Source: Terriglobus albidus (GTDB lineage Bacteria > Acidobacteriota > Terriglobia > Terriglobales > Acidobacteriaceae). Taken from it: a DNA stretch of 64,000 nucleotides. Under the pieces are notes generated by a model, which saw nothing but the letters and a program-made list of their open reading frames with translations, made no database searches and had not been told where the DNA came from. This document shows positions 28,836 to 38,125 of this stretch, in pieces; the first letter of the stretch is position 1; each line of letters begins with the position of its first letter. The DNA is taken from positions 3,038,001-3,102,000 of the forward strand of contig NZ_CP042806.1 in NCBI RefSeq assembly GCF_008000815.1, read 5' to 3'. Both the position numbers and the translations under genes were made by a program.

Positions 28836-29336
28836 GGTTGCCCTGTTTTCGGGGCATATATCTCATAAGTTATTGTATTTTATGGATCTAAAAATCTTCC
28901 ATTTTTGGAAGGCAGGAATTCTCTCGAATACCGAAAAAAGTATTGACCTCGCCCTCCCTTAGGCGTTACCTTCTGGAAGGTCGCGGTTGGCGGGCTGGAT
29001 TCCGGGTTCGCTGCGGTGGCCAAGGGTTTCCCGTCAGGCCAGGTGTGACCCAGTCGAATTCAAATGTAAGCACGGGGCGATAGAACCCCGAATCATGGCG
29101 TCAGTTCCGTTTGGAGGTTCCTCTGGGATCTGTCACGGCGCCATCTCCACAAAGGCAGATGTGGATGTAGACAGAGAGCGCAGATTTGCGTTCGCCCGAA
29201 TGGACAAAAGATAGGTGCATCCTGGAGTACCAGCGCATCGTCTATTGAACAGAAACACGATTTGCAGCTAACGAAGTCTGCGGTCGATAGCAGCGCCGGG
29301 TGAGGACTGCACCCCGGTATAAGAGAGGAATAGGTA
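28836..29336 (+). ncRNA. Possible structured noncoding RNA between comM and the rpoZ-like gene
   Basis: This 500-bp stretch has no credible coding frame. An AT-rich part ends with TTGACC (28944-28949), a 17-bp spacer and TTACCT, a plausible promoter starting near 28980. The following ~250 bases can form several hairpins: TGGCC/GGCCA around GGGTTTCCC, CGGGG/CCCCG, TCCACA/TGTGGA and CGCA/TGCG. Size and placement would suit a 6S-like RNA or a long leader, but no family signature was recognised. Boundaries are uncertain. Confidence 0.3.
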
Positions 29337-29554
29337 TGCGCTCAGATCTTATTTTTGGAGCACTTACGCACGTCAAGAACCGTTACCAGCTTTGCCAGCT
29401 CGCTTCCAAGGCTACGCGTAAGCTCCACAAGCCCAACACCCGTGTTCAGGACACCACGAACGAAGTTCTCGGTCGTTTTCGCTCAGAGTCGCCGGTCCAT
29501 GGCACCGCCAGCCTGGCTCACTCTGATCGCGTGCAGAATCGCCGCGCGGCCTAA
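29337..29554 (+). CDS. rpoZ: RNA polymerase omega subunit-like protein
   Basis: From the ATG at 29337, preceded by GAGAGGAATAGGT, the protein has 71 residues. HVKNRYQLCQLASKATRKL resembles the conserved omega segment (NRYELVxxAAKRAR), followed by TTNEVLGRF. Omega helps assemble the beta-prime subunit. The identification rests on this one segment and on the similar length. The stop codon lies in the loop of a terminator hairpin. Confidence 0.6.
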
Positions 29555-29573
29555 TCGGCCTCGCGGCGTTTGC
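29540..29573 (+). terminator. Terminator overlapping the end of the rpoZ-like gene
   Basis: A 12-bp stem with one mismatch (CGCCGCGCGGCC and GGCCTCGCGGCG) has the TAA stop codon in its 5-base loop. It is followed by TTTGCCGCTT. It lies about 145 bp before rho. Confidence 0.6.
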
Positions 29574-29713
29574 CGCTTCCTTGCATCTGGTTTGTAGTTC
29601 TACCGTAATACCTCTTCTGCAACATCCCCTTCAGCAAATCGTAGTCAGTCGTTCCGCAGTGGACATCCCCGCCCGCAGCAAGACACTCCCCAATTTACGT
29701 ACAAAAGGCAACA

Positions 29714-30964
29714 ATGACGATTTCAGAACTCAAAGAAATGAATATCCAGGAGCTGGGCAAGCTAGCGCGCAGCCTTGAGATTCCTGGGACCAGCGGACTG
29801 CGTAAGCAGGATCTTATCTTCAAGATTCTTCAGGCCCAAAGCGAGAAGGAAGGCCATATCTTCGCCGAGGGCGTGCTTGAAATTCTGCCTGATGGCTACG
29901 GATTCCTCCGTTCTCCGGACTACAACTATCTGCCCGGCCCGGACGACATCTACGTTTCTCCATCACAGATCCGCAAGTTTGATCTCAAGACCGGCGACAC
30001 CATCAGCGGTAACGTCCGCCCGCCGCACGAGGGCGAAAAGTACTTCGCTCTGGTTAAGATTGAGGCCATCAACTTCGAGTCACCGGAAGAGACCCGCTCG
30101 AAGATCCTGTTCGACAACCTGACCCCTCTCTATCCGCAGGAACGCCTGAAGATGGAGACGGTGCGTGACAACATTTCCGGTCGCGTGATGGATCTGCTGA
30201 CTCCGATGGGCAAGGGCCAGCGTGGCCTGATCGTTGCTCCTCCGCGTACCGGTAAGACCATGCTGCTGCAGTCGATCGCGAACTCGATCACCGCGAACCA
30301 CCCCGAGGTGGTGCTGATCGTTCTGCTGATCGACGAGCGCCCGGAAGAAGTGACGGACATGCAGCGTTCCGTCAAAGGCGAGGTCATCTCTTCGACCTTC
30401 GATGAGCCCGCTGCCCGCCACGTCCAGGTCGCCGAGATGGTGATCGAGAAGGCGAAGCGCCTGGTGGAGCACAAGCGCGACGTCGTGATCCTGCTGGACT
30501 CCATTACTCGTCTCGCACGCGCCTACAACACCATCGTTCCGCCCAGCGGCAAGGTCCTCTCCGGCGGTGTAGACTCTAACGCCCTGCAGCGCCCGAAGCG
30601 CTTCTTCGGCGCGGCCCGCAACATCGAAGAGGGTGGCAGCCTGACGATCATCGCTACGGCCCTGGTCGATACCGGCTCGCGTATGGATGAAGTCATCTTC
30701 GAAGAGTTCAAGGGAACCGGTAACTCCGAAGTCATCCTGGAGCGCAAGCTTGTCGACAAGCGCGTCTTCCCGGCGATCGACATCCAGCGCTCCGGTACGC
30801 GTAAGGAAGAGCTGCTCATCGCGAAGGAAGATCTGCAGCGTATCTGGATCCTGCGCAAGGTCCTCAATCCGCTCAGCCCGGTGGAAGCGATGGAACTGCT
30901 CACCGACAAGCTCGGCAAAACCCGCAACAACAGCGAGTTCCTGCACAACATGAACTCACTGTAA
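29714..30964 (+). CDS. rho: Transcription termination factor Rho
   Basis: The 416-residue protein has the Rho N-terminal helical domain ([17 protein letters not shown]), the cold-shock RNA-binding domain ([20 protein letters not shown]) and the ATPase with Walker A APPRTGKT, Walker [17 protein letters not shown] and the [20 protein letters not shown] segment. It is a hexameric RNA helicase that ends transcription. Its length is that of standard Rho, without the long insert of some high-GC bacteria. The ATG has AAAAGG seven bases upstream. Confidence 0.97.
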   Translation: MTISELKEMNIQELGKLARSLEIPGTSGLRKQDLIFKILQAQSEKEGHIFAEGVLEILPDGYGFLRSPDYNYLPGPDDIYVSPSQIRKFDLKTGDTISGNVRPPHEGEKYFALVKIEAINFESPEETRSKILFDNLTPLYPQERLKMETVRDNISGRVMDLLTPMGKGQRGLIVAPPRTGKTMLLQSIANSITANHPEVVLIVLLIDERPEEVTDMQRSVKGEVISSTFDEPAARHVQVAEMVIEKAKRLVEHKRDVVILLDSITRLARAYNTIVPPSGKVLSGGVDSNALQRPKRFFGAARNIEEGGSLTIIATALVDTGSRMDEVIFEEFKGTGNSEVILERKLVDKRVFPAIDIQRSGTRKEELLIAKEDLQRIWILRKVLNPLSPVEAMELLTDKLGKTRNNSEFLHNMNSL

Positions 30965-31031
30965 TCACGTTTCGCTCTTCTGGCGCAGATCGCTTCGGCG
31001 GTGCGTGCGGTCCAGGTGGTGAGAGCGAGAG

Positions 31032-31063
31032 AAAGGCGCAGCCCTCGGGCTGCGCCTTTTCGT
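31032..31063 (+). terminator. Terminator after rho
   Basis: A 13-bp perfect stem (AAAGGCGCAGCCC and its complement) with a very short loop is followed by TTTTCGTT. It lies 68 bp after the rho stop codon. Confidence 0.85.
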
Positions 31064-31097
31064 TGCGGCGAAGCATGCTTCCGCCTCTGCAAGAACT

Positions 31098-31243
31098 CCA
31101 CGCGTCATCCAGGCGGTGTTCACGCGTGCCTGACGCGTGGTTCTCTTCCTTTCCTTCCGCTGGAGCGTTTTCCCTGTGGGTGCAATGCAAGCACAGGGGA
31201 ATCTTTGCCCGCGTCGATGACGCGTGGGCCACGCGTCATCGAC
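31098..31243. repeat. Cluster of palindromes upstream of the acetyltransferase gene
   Basis: Three structures are packed here. At 31098-31140, CCACGCGTCATCCAGGC pairs with GCCTGACGCGTGG. At 31163-31202 lies a short form of the family B element (GAGCGTTTTCCCTGTG ... CACAGGGGAA). At 31213-31243 there is a perfect 15-bp palindrome, GTCGATGACGCGTGG and its complement, around one central base. All share the ACGCGT core or the family B arm. No coding function is apparent. Confidence 0.65.
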
Positions 31244-31297
31244 ACGTTGTGTGAGTGTGGAGGGATGATTCACACGGCGGGCGATAAGCTGGATGAC

Positions 31298-32125
31298 ATG
31301 GGTATCAGCGTTCGCTTCTATGAAGATCCACGGTCATTCCTCGCCGTTGCCGAAGAGTTTCTGCTGTCGCGTGCTGTACTTCATAATCTGGTCCTGACCA
31401 TTGTGGACACTCGGTTGGCTCAGCCTGAACCTGGCCGCTACTGGGTCGCGTTTCGCGATTCTCAGGTCGTTGGTCTGGCGCTTCAGTCTCCGCTGACATT
31501 TCCGGCTCTCCTCGTGCCGATGGAAGCGGACGTAGCCGCTGCTCTTGTCGACACCATCACGGAGGGGGGAATCATGCTGCCCGGAGTGAACGGCGAAGTG
31601 GCGACAGCCGCAAGCTTCGCCGGCAGATGGACGGAGCGGCGCCGGTCAGGTGCGGTCCCCATGCAGGCGTTCCGCATCTATCAGCTGGCCGGGCTCAATG
31701 AAATTGCTCCAGTGGGTGGGCAGCTCCGAAAGGGTGATTACAGCGATCGGAATCTGGCAGTGAGCTGGCTGCAGAAGTTCTATGCCGAGACGCATATGCA
31801 CTCCGTAGACGCTGAGAACTTTATCGACACCGCTCTTGCCGCGGAACGGCTCTGGCTGTGGGACATTGGAGGCACAGTCTCGATGGCCGTCAGTAGTAAG
31901 CCTATTGCAGGCGTTGTTCGTCTCTCGGCGGTGTACACGCCGAAGGAACATCGAGGCTGCGGCTATGCCGGAGCTTGTGTCCACGCAGTCTCTTCGCTGC
32001 TCACCAACGCCGGCTACTGCTGCATCCTTTACACGGATCTGGGCAATCCCACATCGAACTCTATCTACCGCAAGATCGGATACAAAGCGGTAGGTGAGGC
32101 AATCCTCTATCGGTTTGAGTCGTAA
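31298..32125 (+). CDS. GNAT-family acetyltransferase
   Basis: From the ATG at 31298 the protein has 275 residues. The C-terminal GNAT core is clear: VVRLSAVYTPKEHRGCGYAG is the acetyl-CoA-binding motif A (R/Q-x-x-G-x-G/A), followed by LYTDLGNPTSNSIYRKIGY. The N-terminal half is weakly conserved, as in two-lobed GNATs. An in-frame ATG at 31265 is an alternative start with GGAGGG too close upstream. The substrate is unknown. The gene converges with the kinase gene, 8 bp apart. Confidence 0.82.
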   Translation: MGISVRFYEDPRSFLAVAEEFLLSRAVLHNLVLTIVDTRLAQPEPGRYWVAFRDSQVVGLALQSPLTFPALLVPMEADVAAALVDTITEGGIMLPGVNGEVATAASFAGRWTERRRSGAVPMQAFRIYQLAGLNEIAPVGGQLRKGDYSDRNLAVSWLQKFYAETHMHSVDAENFIDTALAAERLWLWDIGGTVSMAVSSKPIAGVVRLSAVYTPKEHRGCGYAGACVHAVSSLLTNAGYCCILYTDLGNPTSNSIYRKIGYKAVGEAILYRFES

Positions 32126-32133
32126 GCAGCGTG

Positions 32134-35100
32134 TTAGTCGTCGAGCTTGATAAAGCCGAAGGCCTTCTGGTCGCCGATGGCGTAATAGAAGCTCCAGATC
32201 ATCAACACCGTGATCACGACGATCCCGGTATACATCGGCGGAGCCAGCCAGTGCTCCGGATCGACAGTCCAGGGGAGCTGTTCCAGCAGCTTGGAAGTAA
32301 AGACAAAGACCGCGGCCGCGAGCGCTCCAACGCGCGAGATGAGATATGCCAACATGGCAGCCCATACCGCTTCCACCAGCAGGCTCCACCAGTCTCCGTG
32401 CGCCGATACGTGAGCCAGCAGCATGATGACGGCAAGGATCGCGGCGGCGAAGTACGTCTTTTTCAGAACGGCTCGTAATGCGACAAAGACCGGAATGGCG
32501 AGCACTGTGTTCACCAGCACGGTGCCGGCAAGGATCAGCACAGTATTGAGCCAGGGGATTGGGCCGCCCAGAAGCAGCGGCTCAACCTCCCATAGTTCGA
32601 CCGAATGGATCCAGGGCTTCAAGAATGCGGTGAGAGCGAACTCGACGCCGGCGCAGGCGACGCCAAGGCTGACGCCCAGCAGGATGTCACGTGTCACCGT
32701 AAGGGATGTGAACTGGCGCTTGAGCAACAGAGCCATGCTGATCAGCAGACGTGGAACCCGGCGCCGGGCGAACGGCTCCATGGCAACATAACCCAGCCAC
32801 GCGATGCTGGCTGACAGCAGGCCATACGACAGCTTGGTCAGCAGCCACGAGAACGTTGCATCCGGACTGCCCGTTGGTTTGAATCCGCAGAAGGCAGCGG
32901 CGACAAAGAGCAGGAAGACTCCGGAGGCCAGCGTGTAGGCGCCGCGTGTATCACCGCGACGCATGGCGAGGTTGCGACGCACCAGGGGAATGGCGGTAGC
33001 GAAGAAGGCGAGATAGAGGAAGATCTGGCTCCACGTCGCGGCGATAAGACCCTTCGCGACCGAGAGCGGCTTGTTCCAGGGTGGCATTACGCGGAGATAA
33101 GTGAACTTGCCGTACCAGGAGCTGGCGGTGAAGCTGACCTCTGTCTCCGGATGGCCAGGATAGGTACCGACCCATTCCCGCTGCTCATGCATCGCAACCG
33201 GAGGCGTAATGGTGGGGGTGACCTCGTGCATCAGCTTGGGATCGAGTCCGGCGGCGGCGAAGGCTGCATTCCAGTCCGTGGGCTTGGCGTCGTGTTGCGC
33301 GTTCAGCTCTTCCTGGGCAGGCATATTGACCAGCCGGATCAGGCGGCCGTTGGAGTCAACGTCGATGGAGACCATTCCTGGGCGGTTCGCCGCCGGATCG
33401 GTCTGCGTCGGCAGGTTCCTTGGGCTCAACTGTATTGGAAGCAGGGAATCCCGATAGGTCCTGTAGGTGAGAATGAGCGGGCCTTCGCTGGCTGCGGCCA
33501 TCTTCTTAGGATCCGTCTGATAGTACTCGGCGATGTTTCCATTGGTCTGCAGCCAGGCTGCGGTATTTCTGGCGCGGTCGGGAATATGCAGTTCGCGCAA
33601 CAGCTCCTGAGAGCGATGGAGCATCTCGTCGTACGACAGAGCGGGTGGTGCAACGCCGAGCGTCGTAGCCTTCGGTGCGAATAGAAAGCAGCTCACAAAG
33701 CCGAGAATGGTAATTCCAAGCAGGGTCCAGGCGCGCATCAGCGGCAGCTCTGACTCATTCGCGGCTGAGGTGAGCGCGTCGATCGAGATCGTCTCACCCT
33801 GTGCCATGGCCGAGGCCACCAGATCCACCGCAGGGAACTCCTGCATCATGTACGCGGCGGAGATGGGCCGGTCAGTGACTGTAGTGGAGAGGCACTGCAT
33901 GATCACCCGTTCGATATCGGTGGGGACCTTTGGAGCATAACGGCGCAACGGCGATGGGGCTGCCTGCTGGCGCTCCTTGTAGTTCTTGGTATTCCACGGC
34001 TGCCGTCCGGCGAAGAGCTCGTAGAGAACGATGCCCAGAGCGAACAGGTCCGATCGTCCCGAGGCCTGCCCTCCGGTGAAGAGCTCCGGAGCCATGTAGC
34101 CGGGAGTCCCCGCGACTTCGTTCAGGCGGCCCTCTCCGGCGACAACGGCGAGGCCGAAGTCGGTGATCTTGGCATGGCCGCGTCCATCGACCATGATGTT
34201 GGCCGGTTTCAGGTCGCGATGCAGGACTCCCTTGGAGTGTGCTGCCGCCAGGCCCGCCGTAATCTGCGCGGCCATCTCGAGGGCCTTTTGCGTGGGCAGA
34301 CGGCCGAAGCGCTTGAGCAGAGCGGAGAGGTTCTCGCCGTCCACGTACTCCATCGTCAGGAAGTGGACGGAGTGTCCGTGGGGGTTAGGGATCTCGACGA
34401 TATCGTGCACGCGGCAGACGTTGGAGTGGGTTACCTCGCGCGCGGTGCGAACCTCAGCAAAGAAGCGGGCCAGCCAGGCTGGATCGTTCGACATCGCCGG
34501 AGGTAGAAATTTCAATGCTACGGTCTGGCCAAGCTTCAGGTCTTCAGCGCGATAAACGCGGCCCATGCCGCCCCGGCCAAGCGGTGATACGACGCGGTAG
34601 CGTCCGACGAGCAAGGTGCCTGGAACCAGCTCCTGCTCATCGAGCGAAGTCTGACTGCCGGAGGGCGTTGAGCCGCCGGTCGTTCCCGAAGGCCTGGCAG
34701 ACATAGGCGTGCCGCTGCTATGACTGTGGCTGACGGGTAGATCACTTGGTGTTGGCGTCTCACCACCCATGGAAGAGGGCACGGGAGTAGGAGAAGGCGG
34801 CGCAACCACGCCAGGAAGGCTGCTGAAGGGCGTAGGCGTCGGCAGCGGAGGCGTCGGTGTCGCGTCACCTGTCACCAGGGTTTCTTCCGCCCAGATGCCA
34901 GTGTCCATCTCGTCCGCGGGTGTCAGGTACTGGCTGGGAACAGAGAGCAGCGTCGCCTCTTCTGCTGAGGAGCTCGATATGCCTGACGATGGCGTCGGCG
35001 TCGCGCCGTAAGGCGTTGCTCCAGCAGGAGTTGCTCCATTCATGCCGTGGCCCGATTCTGCAACGGAAATTGCTGTTCGATAGACCGGCTCGGACTTGCA

Positions 35101-35160
35101 GACAGGGCAAGGTCCAGGAGTCTCGGGCAACTCAGCGGTACAGACAATACAGGTACGCAT
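32134..35160 (-). CDS. Large membrane Ser/Thr protein kinase with N-terminal zinc ribbon
   Basis: The 1008-residue protein begins with a zinc-ribbon-like CIVC...CPVC pair (residues 4-20). About 160 residues rich in Pro, Thr and Ser follow, then a Hanks-type kinase domain (about 185-445) with GRGGMGRVYRAED, the catalytic VLHRDLKPANIMVD, the metal-binding ITDFGLAV and GYMAPE. A membrane segment near 475 leads to a ~200-residue domain without a recognised family. The C-terminal ~320 residues contain about eight hydrophobic helices. Most bacterial kinases of this type have one membrane pass, so the polytopic end is unusual. The catalytic residues look intact. Confidence 0.92.
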   Translation of the reverse strand: MRTCIVCTAELPETPGPCPVCKSEPVYRTAISVAESGHGMNGATPAGATPYGATPTPSSGISSSSAEEATLLSVPSQYLTPADEMDTGIWAEETLVTGDATPTPPLPTPTPFSSLPGVVAPPSPTPVPSSMGGETPTPSDLPVSHSHSSGTPMSARPSGTTGGSTPSGSQTSLDEQELVPGTLLVGRYRVVSPLGRGGMGRVYRAEDLKLGQTVALKFLPPAMSNDPAWLARFFAEVRTAREVTHSNVCRVHDIVEIPNPHGHSVHFLTMEYVDGENLSALLKRFGRLPTQKALEMAAQITAGLAAAHSKGVLHRDLKPANIMVDGRGHAKITDFGLAVVAGEGRLNEVAGTPGYMAPELFTGGQASGRSDLFALGIVLYELFAGRQPWNTKNYKERQQAAPSPLRRYAPKVPTDIERVIMQCLSTTVTDRPISAAYMMQEFPAVDLVASAMAQGETISIDALTSAANESELPLMRAWTLLGITILGFVSCFLFAPKATTLGVAPPALSYDEMLHRSQELLRELHIPDRARNTAAWLQTNGNIAEYYQTDPKKMAAASEGPLILTYRTYRDSLLPIQLSPRNLPTQTDPAANRPGMVSIDVDSNGRLIRLVNMPAQEELNAQHDAKPTDWNAAFAAAGLDPKLMHEVTPTITPPVAMHEQREWVGTYPGHPETEVSFTASSWYGKFTYLRVMPPWNKPLSVAKGLIAATWSQIFLYLAFFATAIPLVRRNLAMRRGDTRGAYTLASGVFLLFVAAAFCGFKPTGSPDATFSWLLTKLSYGLLSASIAWLGYVAMEPFARRRVPRLLISMALLLKRQFTSLTVTRDILLGVSLGVACAGVEFALTAFLKPWIHSVELWEVEPLLLGGPIPWLNTVLILAGTVLVNTVLAIPVFVALRAVLKKTYFAAAILAVIMLLAHVSAHGDWWSLLVEAVWAAMLAYLISRVGALAAAVFVFTSKLLEQLPWTVDPEHWLAPPMYTGIVVITVLMIWSFYYAIGDQKAFGFIKLDD

Positions 35161-35237
35161 GGCAGATGGGAGTCAAAGTGCAACAAAAAATGGGATACGC
35201 GAATGGTACAGCAGCTAACTAAGGAGGGGAAGCTGAT

Positions 35238-35352
35238 TCGAGCGTTTTCCCTGTGGGGGTAATGTAGGGCTTCCGCATCTATGGGCGTTTTTCGCAATGA
35301 AAACGCCGCGGCACGCCCTTTTCGGGATACCCAGAAACAGGGAAAGCCTCTA
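35238..35352. repeat. Dispersed palindromic element, family B, copy 2
   Basis: The element is bounded by CGAGCGTTTTCCCTGT and ACAGGGAAAGCCTCTA, with an internal hairpin of GGCGTTTTTC and GAAAACGCC. It is about 85% identical to the reverse complement of the copy at 47604-47719. Its last three bases, CTA, form the ribE stop codon (TAG) on the minus strand. Confidence 0.8.
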
Positions 35353-36012
35353 ATAGCCCCGGGCAATGAGCCCGGCTTCGGTCAGCGTTCCGGTCGCAGC
35401 CAGGGACTGCAATCGCATCTGCTCGGCATAACGAGCCAGAACGTCGGTTTCGAGATTGACCTCGGCGCCTGCCTTGAGAGCATGCAGATTGGTCGCTCCG
35501 TAGGTGTGGGGAATGATCGCGACGGTGACGACATCCACCTCAAGGCCTGCGACGGTAAGAGAGATGCCTTCGATGGTGATGGAACCCTTCTCCACAATGA
35601 AGCGTGTCAGGGCAACCGGTACACGGATTCGCAGCTGCCAATCGGAGTGCTCCGGTGTGGCGGGGTGAAGCGGTGTAAGTTCCAGCAGCGTGCCTGTAGC
35701 GTCCACGTGGCCCTGCACGATGTGTCCGCCAAGCGGAGTTCCAGCCGGTGTCGGCAACTCAAGATTCACGATGTGGCCTGGTGCAAGACGCGACAACGAG
35801 GTACGCGCGATGGTCTCAGTTGCCAGGTCAGCGGAAAAGATGCCTTCGGCGATATCGAGGGCCGTAAGACATACGCCGGATACGGCGACGCTGTCACCTT
35901 CCTTCAAGCGCGAGGTCAGTGAGACCGGAGCCTGCAGAGTGATGCGGGTAGCGCCTTCGGTGGGGGTAACGGATTGGATGGTCCCCAATGTCTCAATCAG
36001 GCCTGTGAACAT
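35350..36012 (-). CDS. ribE: Riboflavin synthase, alpha chain type
   Basis: The ATG at 36012 opens the diagnostic MFTGLIETLGTI. The 220-residue protein is an internal duplication, with two lumazine-binding halves (DSVAVSGVCLTAL and GSITIEGISLTV). It converts two 6,7-dimethyl-8-ribityllumazine molecules to riboflavin. It is 700 bp from ribD, but a small gene on the opposite strand lies between. Its stop codon is provided by the end of a dispersed repeat. Confidence 0.95.
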   Translation of the reverse strand: MFTGLIETLGTIQSVTPTEGATRITLQAPVSLTSRLKEGDSVAVSGVCLTALDIAEGIFSADLATETIARTSLSRLAPGHIVNLELPTPAGTPLGGHIVQGHVDATGTLLELTPLHPATPEHSDWQLRIRVPVALTRFIVEKGSITIEGISLTVAGLEVDVVTVAIIPHTYGATNLHALKAGAEVNLETDVLARYAEQMRLQSLAATGTLTEAGLIARGY

Positions 36013-36150
36013 GGTTTCTATTTTAGGGCGCGCCATCAAATTCCTGTTAGTCCCGCAGTGGGAACAGACTTAGCTGCGGTGTCCTTTATTCCATCCACGA
36101 ACGTGGTATCGCCTGTATTTTGTGTAACAGCCAGTCGAGGAGGACGCGCC

Positions 36151-36450
36151 ATGATGGGAAACGAGACGAACGCTAAATTCCTACTGTTTCAGGAACTGCT
36201 CCAACGGCTCGCCGGCGAAATCGAGAAGCTGGCAATCGAGTCGGGTGCTTGCGAAAAGCTGGCAATCTCAAAAGGCGCGACCTCCCAGGAGATTCATCAG
36301 GCCAAGGAGAGCGCTCTTGCCGATCCGGTCATGCGGGGAAAAATGAAGGAGCAATACAGCCGGATATGGAACTTACTCCTTCAATCGGGAACGGATGCCT
36401 TTACCGAAGAGACCTTCGAGGACTTTCCGTCGGACGGGCCATCAAACTAA
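36151..36450 (+). CDS. Hypothetical 99-residue helical protein
   Basis: The ATG at 36151 has a strong ribosome-binding site, GAGGAGG, eight bases upstream. The product is predicted to be mostly helical and soluble (KFLLFQELLQRLAGEIEKLA, then MKEQYSRIWNLLLQ) with an acidic tail. There is no signal peptide or known motif. It stands alone between ribE and ribD on the opposite strand. No family was recognised. Confidence 0.65.
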   Translation: MMGNETNAKFLLFQELLQRLAGEIEKLAIESGACEKLAISKGATSQEIHQAKESALADPVMRGKMKEQYSRIWNLLLQSGTDAFTEETFEDFPSDGPSN

Positions 36451-36515
36451 TGGACTCCTTGAGAAGATGCCGGGAGCATTTGGGGCATCGACAAATTCGG
36501 ACGCAGTAGACACTC

Positions 36516-36690
36516 GTTGCCCCATTCTTAGCGGCTTGATCGCGAAGGGTGGGGTATCGCGCTTCGCGCGACCGGTTTCCATAACCTCGTGTCGATTAGA
36601 AGAAGTTGATACAAGTGCTTGCTGTCCCCGAGGGACACCACCCCAACGAACAAGTTCGTTGGGGACCCCGGACATGGGACACCCAGTGCA
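36516..36690. repeat. Dispersed palindromic repeats, family C cluster
   Basis: Two adjacent palindromic segments fill the space before the end of ribD. The first holds TTGCCCCATTCTTAGCGG and GGGTGGGGTATCGCGCTTCG. The second holds TGTCCCCGAGGGACA and the 24-base palindrome made of CCCCAACGAAC and GTTCGTTGGGG, ending in CACCCAGTGC. The same CCCCAACGAAC palindrome occurs at 37870-37954 and in part near 43230. Confidence 0.6.
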
Positions 36691-36717
36691 TGGGCTATCC
36701 TAACTAGTCGATACGCC

Positions 36718-37842
36718 CTATCTGCCCCAGGGATCCCGAAGATATCCAGTGACCAAAGTATCGGAGCCGAACTCTGCCTTCGAGAGACGGCTCAACCGCT
36801 GTTCGAGCAGGTAAGGTGACGGTCCTCCTTCGGCAAACGGAACGGCTCCGTGGCCAAGCTCAGCGTCGGCATAGAAGAGATCAACCTCATCGACGAGATC
36901 GCCGGCGAGGAAAGCTGCATTCAGCCGGCTGCCGCCCTCGAGAAGTACTGAGGTGATCTGCCGTTCGGCAAGAGCGCGCAAGGCGTTTATCAGATCGATG
37001 TGCTGATGTGGCGACTGTATGCGCTCCACCTGAACGCCTAGTTCGAGCAGTGCATCTTCAGATGCCGTGGAAGCCGATTCATGACACAGGACCAGCAGGT
37101 CATCAGCAGCCGAGGCGACAAGCTTGCTGGAGAGGGGAAGCCGTAGATGCGTATCTAGAATCACCCGAAGTAGTTTGCGCCTGCGGGGTAGATTGGTGCG
37201 GTCGGTGAGTAGAGGGCTGTCTGCCAGGGCGGTGCCGATCCCGATCAGGATGGCGTCGGAGGCGTGCCGCATCTGCTGTACATGGGCTCGCGCGGCGGCG
37301 CCCGTCAGCCAGTGGGGCTCCTGCGTATGACGGCGTTGGGGTGGAGGCGCCAGATATCCGTCGACGGAGAGAGCAGCCTTGAGGACAACGTAGGGTGATC
37401 CGGTAACGATCCACTTTGCGAAGGCATTGTTCAAGGCACGGGCTTCTTCCTGCAGCACGCCTGCTGTGACCTGAATGCCGGCCTGTGCCAGCCGGGCCAG
37501 TCCCTGACCGGCGACCTGCGGGTTGGGGTCCACCGTAGCTGCCGCGACACGGCCAACGCGGGCATGAATGAGTGCGTCCGCACACGGGCCGGTACGGCCA
37601 TGATGGCTGCAGGGCTCCAGCGTGACATATGCGGTTGCACCTTCAGCCTCGCCTCCGGCTTCTTTCAGCGCGACGATCTCGGCATGATCGCGGTGTTCGT
37701 ACATATGGAAGCCGCGTCCGACGACCCGGTCGTCTTTCACAAGCACGCATCCGACAGTGGGGTTTGGGGAGGCCAGGCCTACGCCTTCGCGTGCCAATGC
37801 GAGGGCTTGCTGCATGTAACGAATGTCGTCTGTCAGTTCCAT
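36718..37842 (-). CDS. ribD: Bifunctional riboflavin biosynthesis deaminase/reductase RibD
   Basis: The 374-residue protein has an N-terminal zinc deaminase domain with HAEIVAL and PCSHHGRTGPCADALI. It has a C-terminal reductase domain with VVLKAALSVDGYLAPP and the SVLLEGGSRLNAAFL NADPH-binding segment. It catalyses the second and third steps of riboflavin synthesis from GTP. Each side carries family C repeats. Confidence 0.95.
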   Translation of the reverse strand: MELTDDIRYMQQALALAREGVGLASPNPTVGCVLVKDDRVVGRGFHMYEHRDHAEIVALKEAGGEAEGATAYVTLEPCSHHGRTGPCADALIHARVGRVAAATVDPNPQVAGQGLARLAQAGIQVTAGVLQEEARALNNAFAKWIVTGSPYVVLKAALSVDGYLAPPPQRRHTQEPHWLTGAAARAHVQQMRHASDAILIGIGTALADSPLLTDRTNLPRRRKLLRVILDTHLRLPLSSKLVASAADDLLVLCHESASTASEDALLELGVQVERIQSPHQHIDLINALRALAERQITSVLLEGGSRLNAAFLAGDLVDEVDLFYADAELGHGAVPFAEGGPSPYLLEQRLSRLSKAEFGSDTLVTGYLRDPWGR

Positions 37843-38125
37843 CGGCTTGTCTTGCGGTGCTTATATTGCCTGGGTGCCCCACCCTCGGGGTCCCCAACGA
37901 ACCTTGTTCGTTGGGGTGAACGCTCGCAACGCTAGGGTGGGTAAGGAATACCCCAAAACGCTAACAAAAATACAAACGAATTTGTCGATACAGCTTAGTG
38001 TCCTGAATCTACAGTTCGTGACATAAATCATGAACAGTATTTGCCGTCCGAAGCGTTGAAAAAAGCAGGTCCTTCACTACGTTCAGGATGACAACATTTA
38101 TGACAAGAACTTCTGAGATACCACA
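37843..38125. other. ribD-ftsY intergenic stretch with repeats
   Basis: The first part (37870-37954) is a family C palindrome: CTGGGTGCCCCACCCTCGGGG, CCCCAACGAACcttGTTCGTTGGGG and AGGGTGGGTAAGGAATACCCC. The rest is AT-richer. It contains GCAGGTCCTTCACTACGTTC and AGGATGACAAC (38066-38096), which looks like a short piece of another dispersed repeat. No coding sequence was seen. It probably includes the ribD promoter. Confidence 0.5.

Noticed and set aside
28980-29250. Cobalamin or other known riboswitch, RNase P RNA or tmRNA in the comM-rpoZ spacer.
   Set aside because: The diagnostic motifs of those RNAs are not present, so only a generic structured-RNA call was kept.
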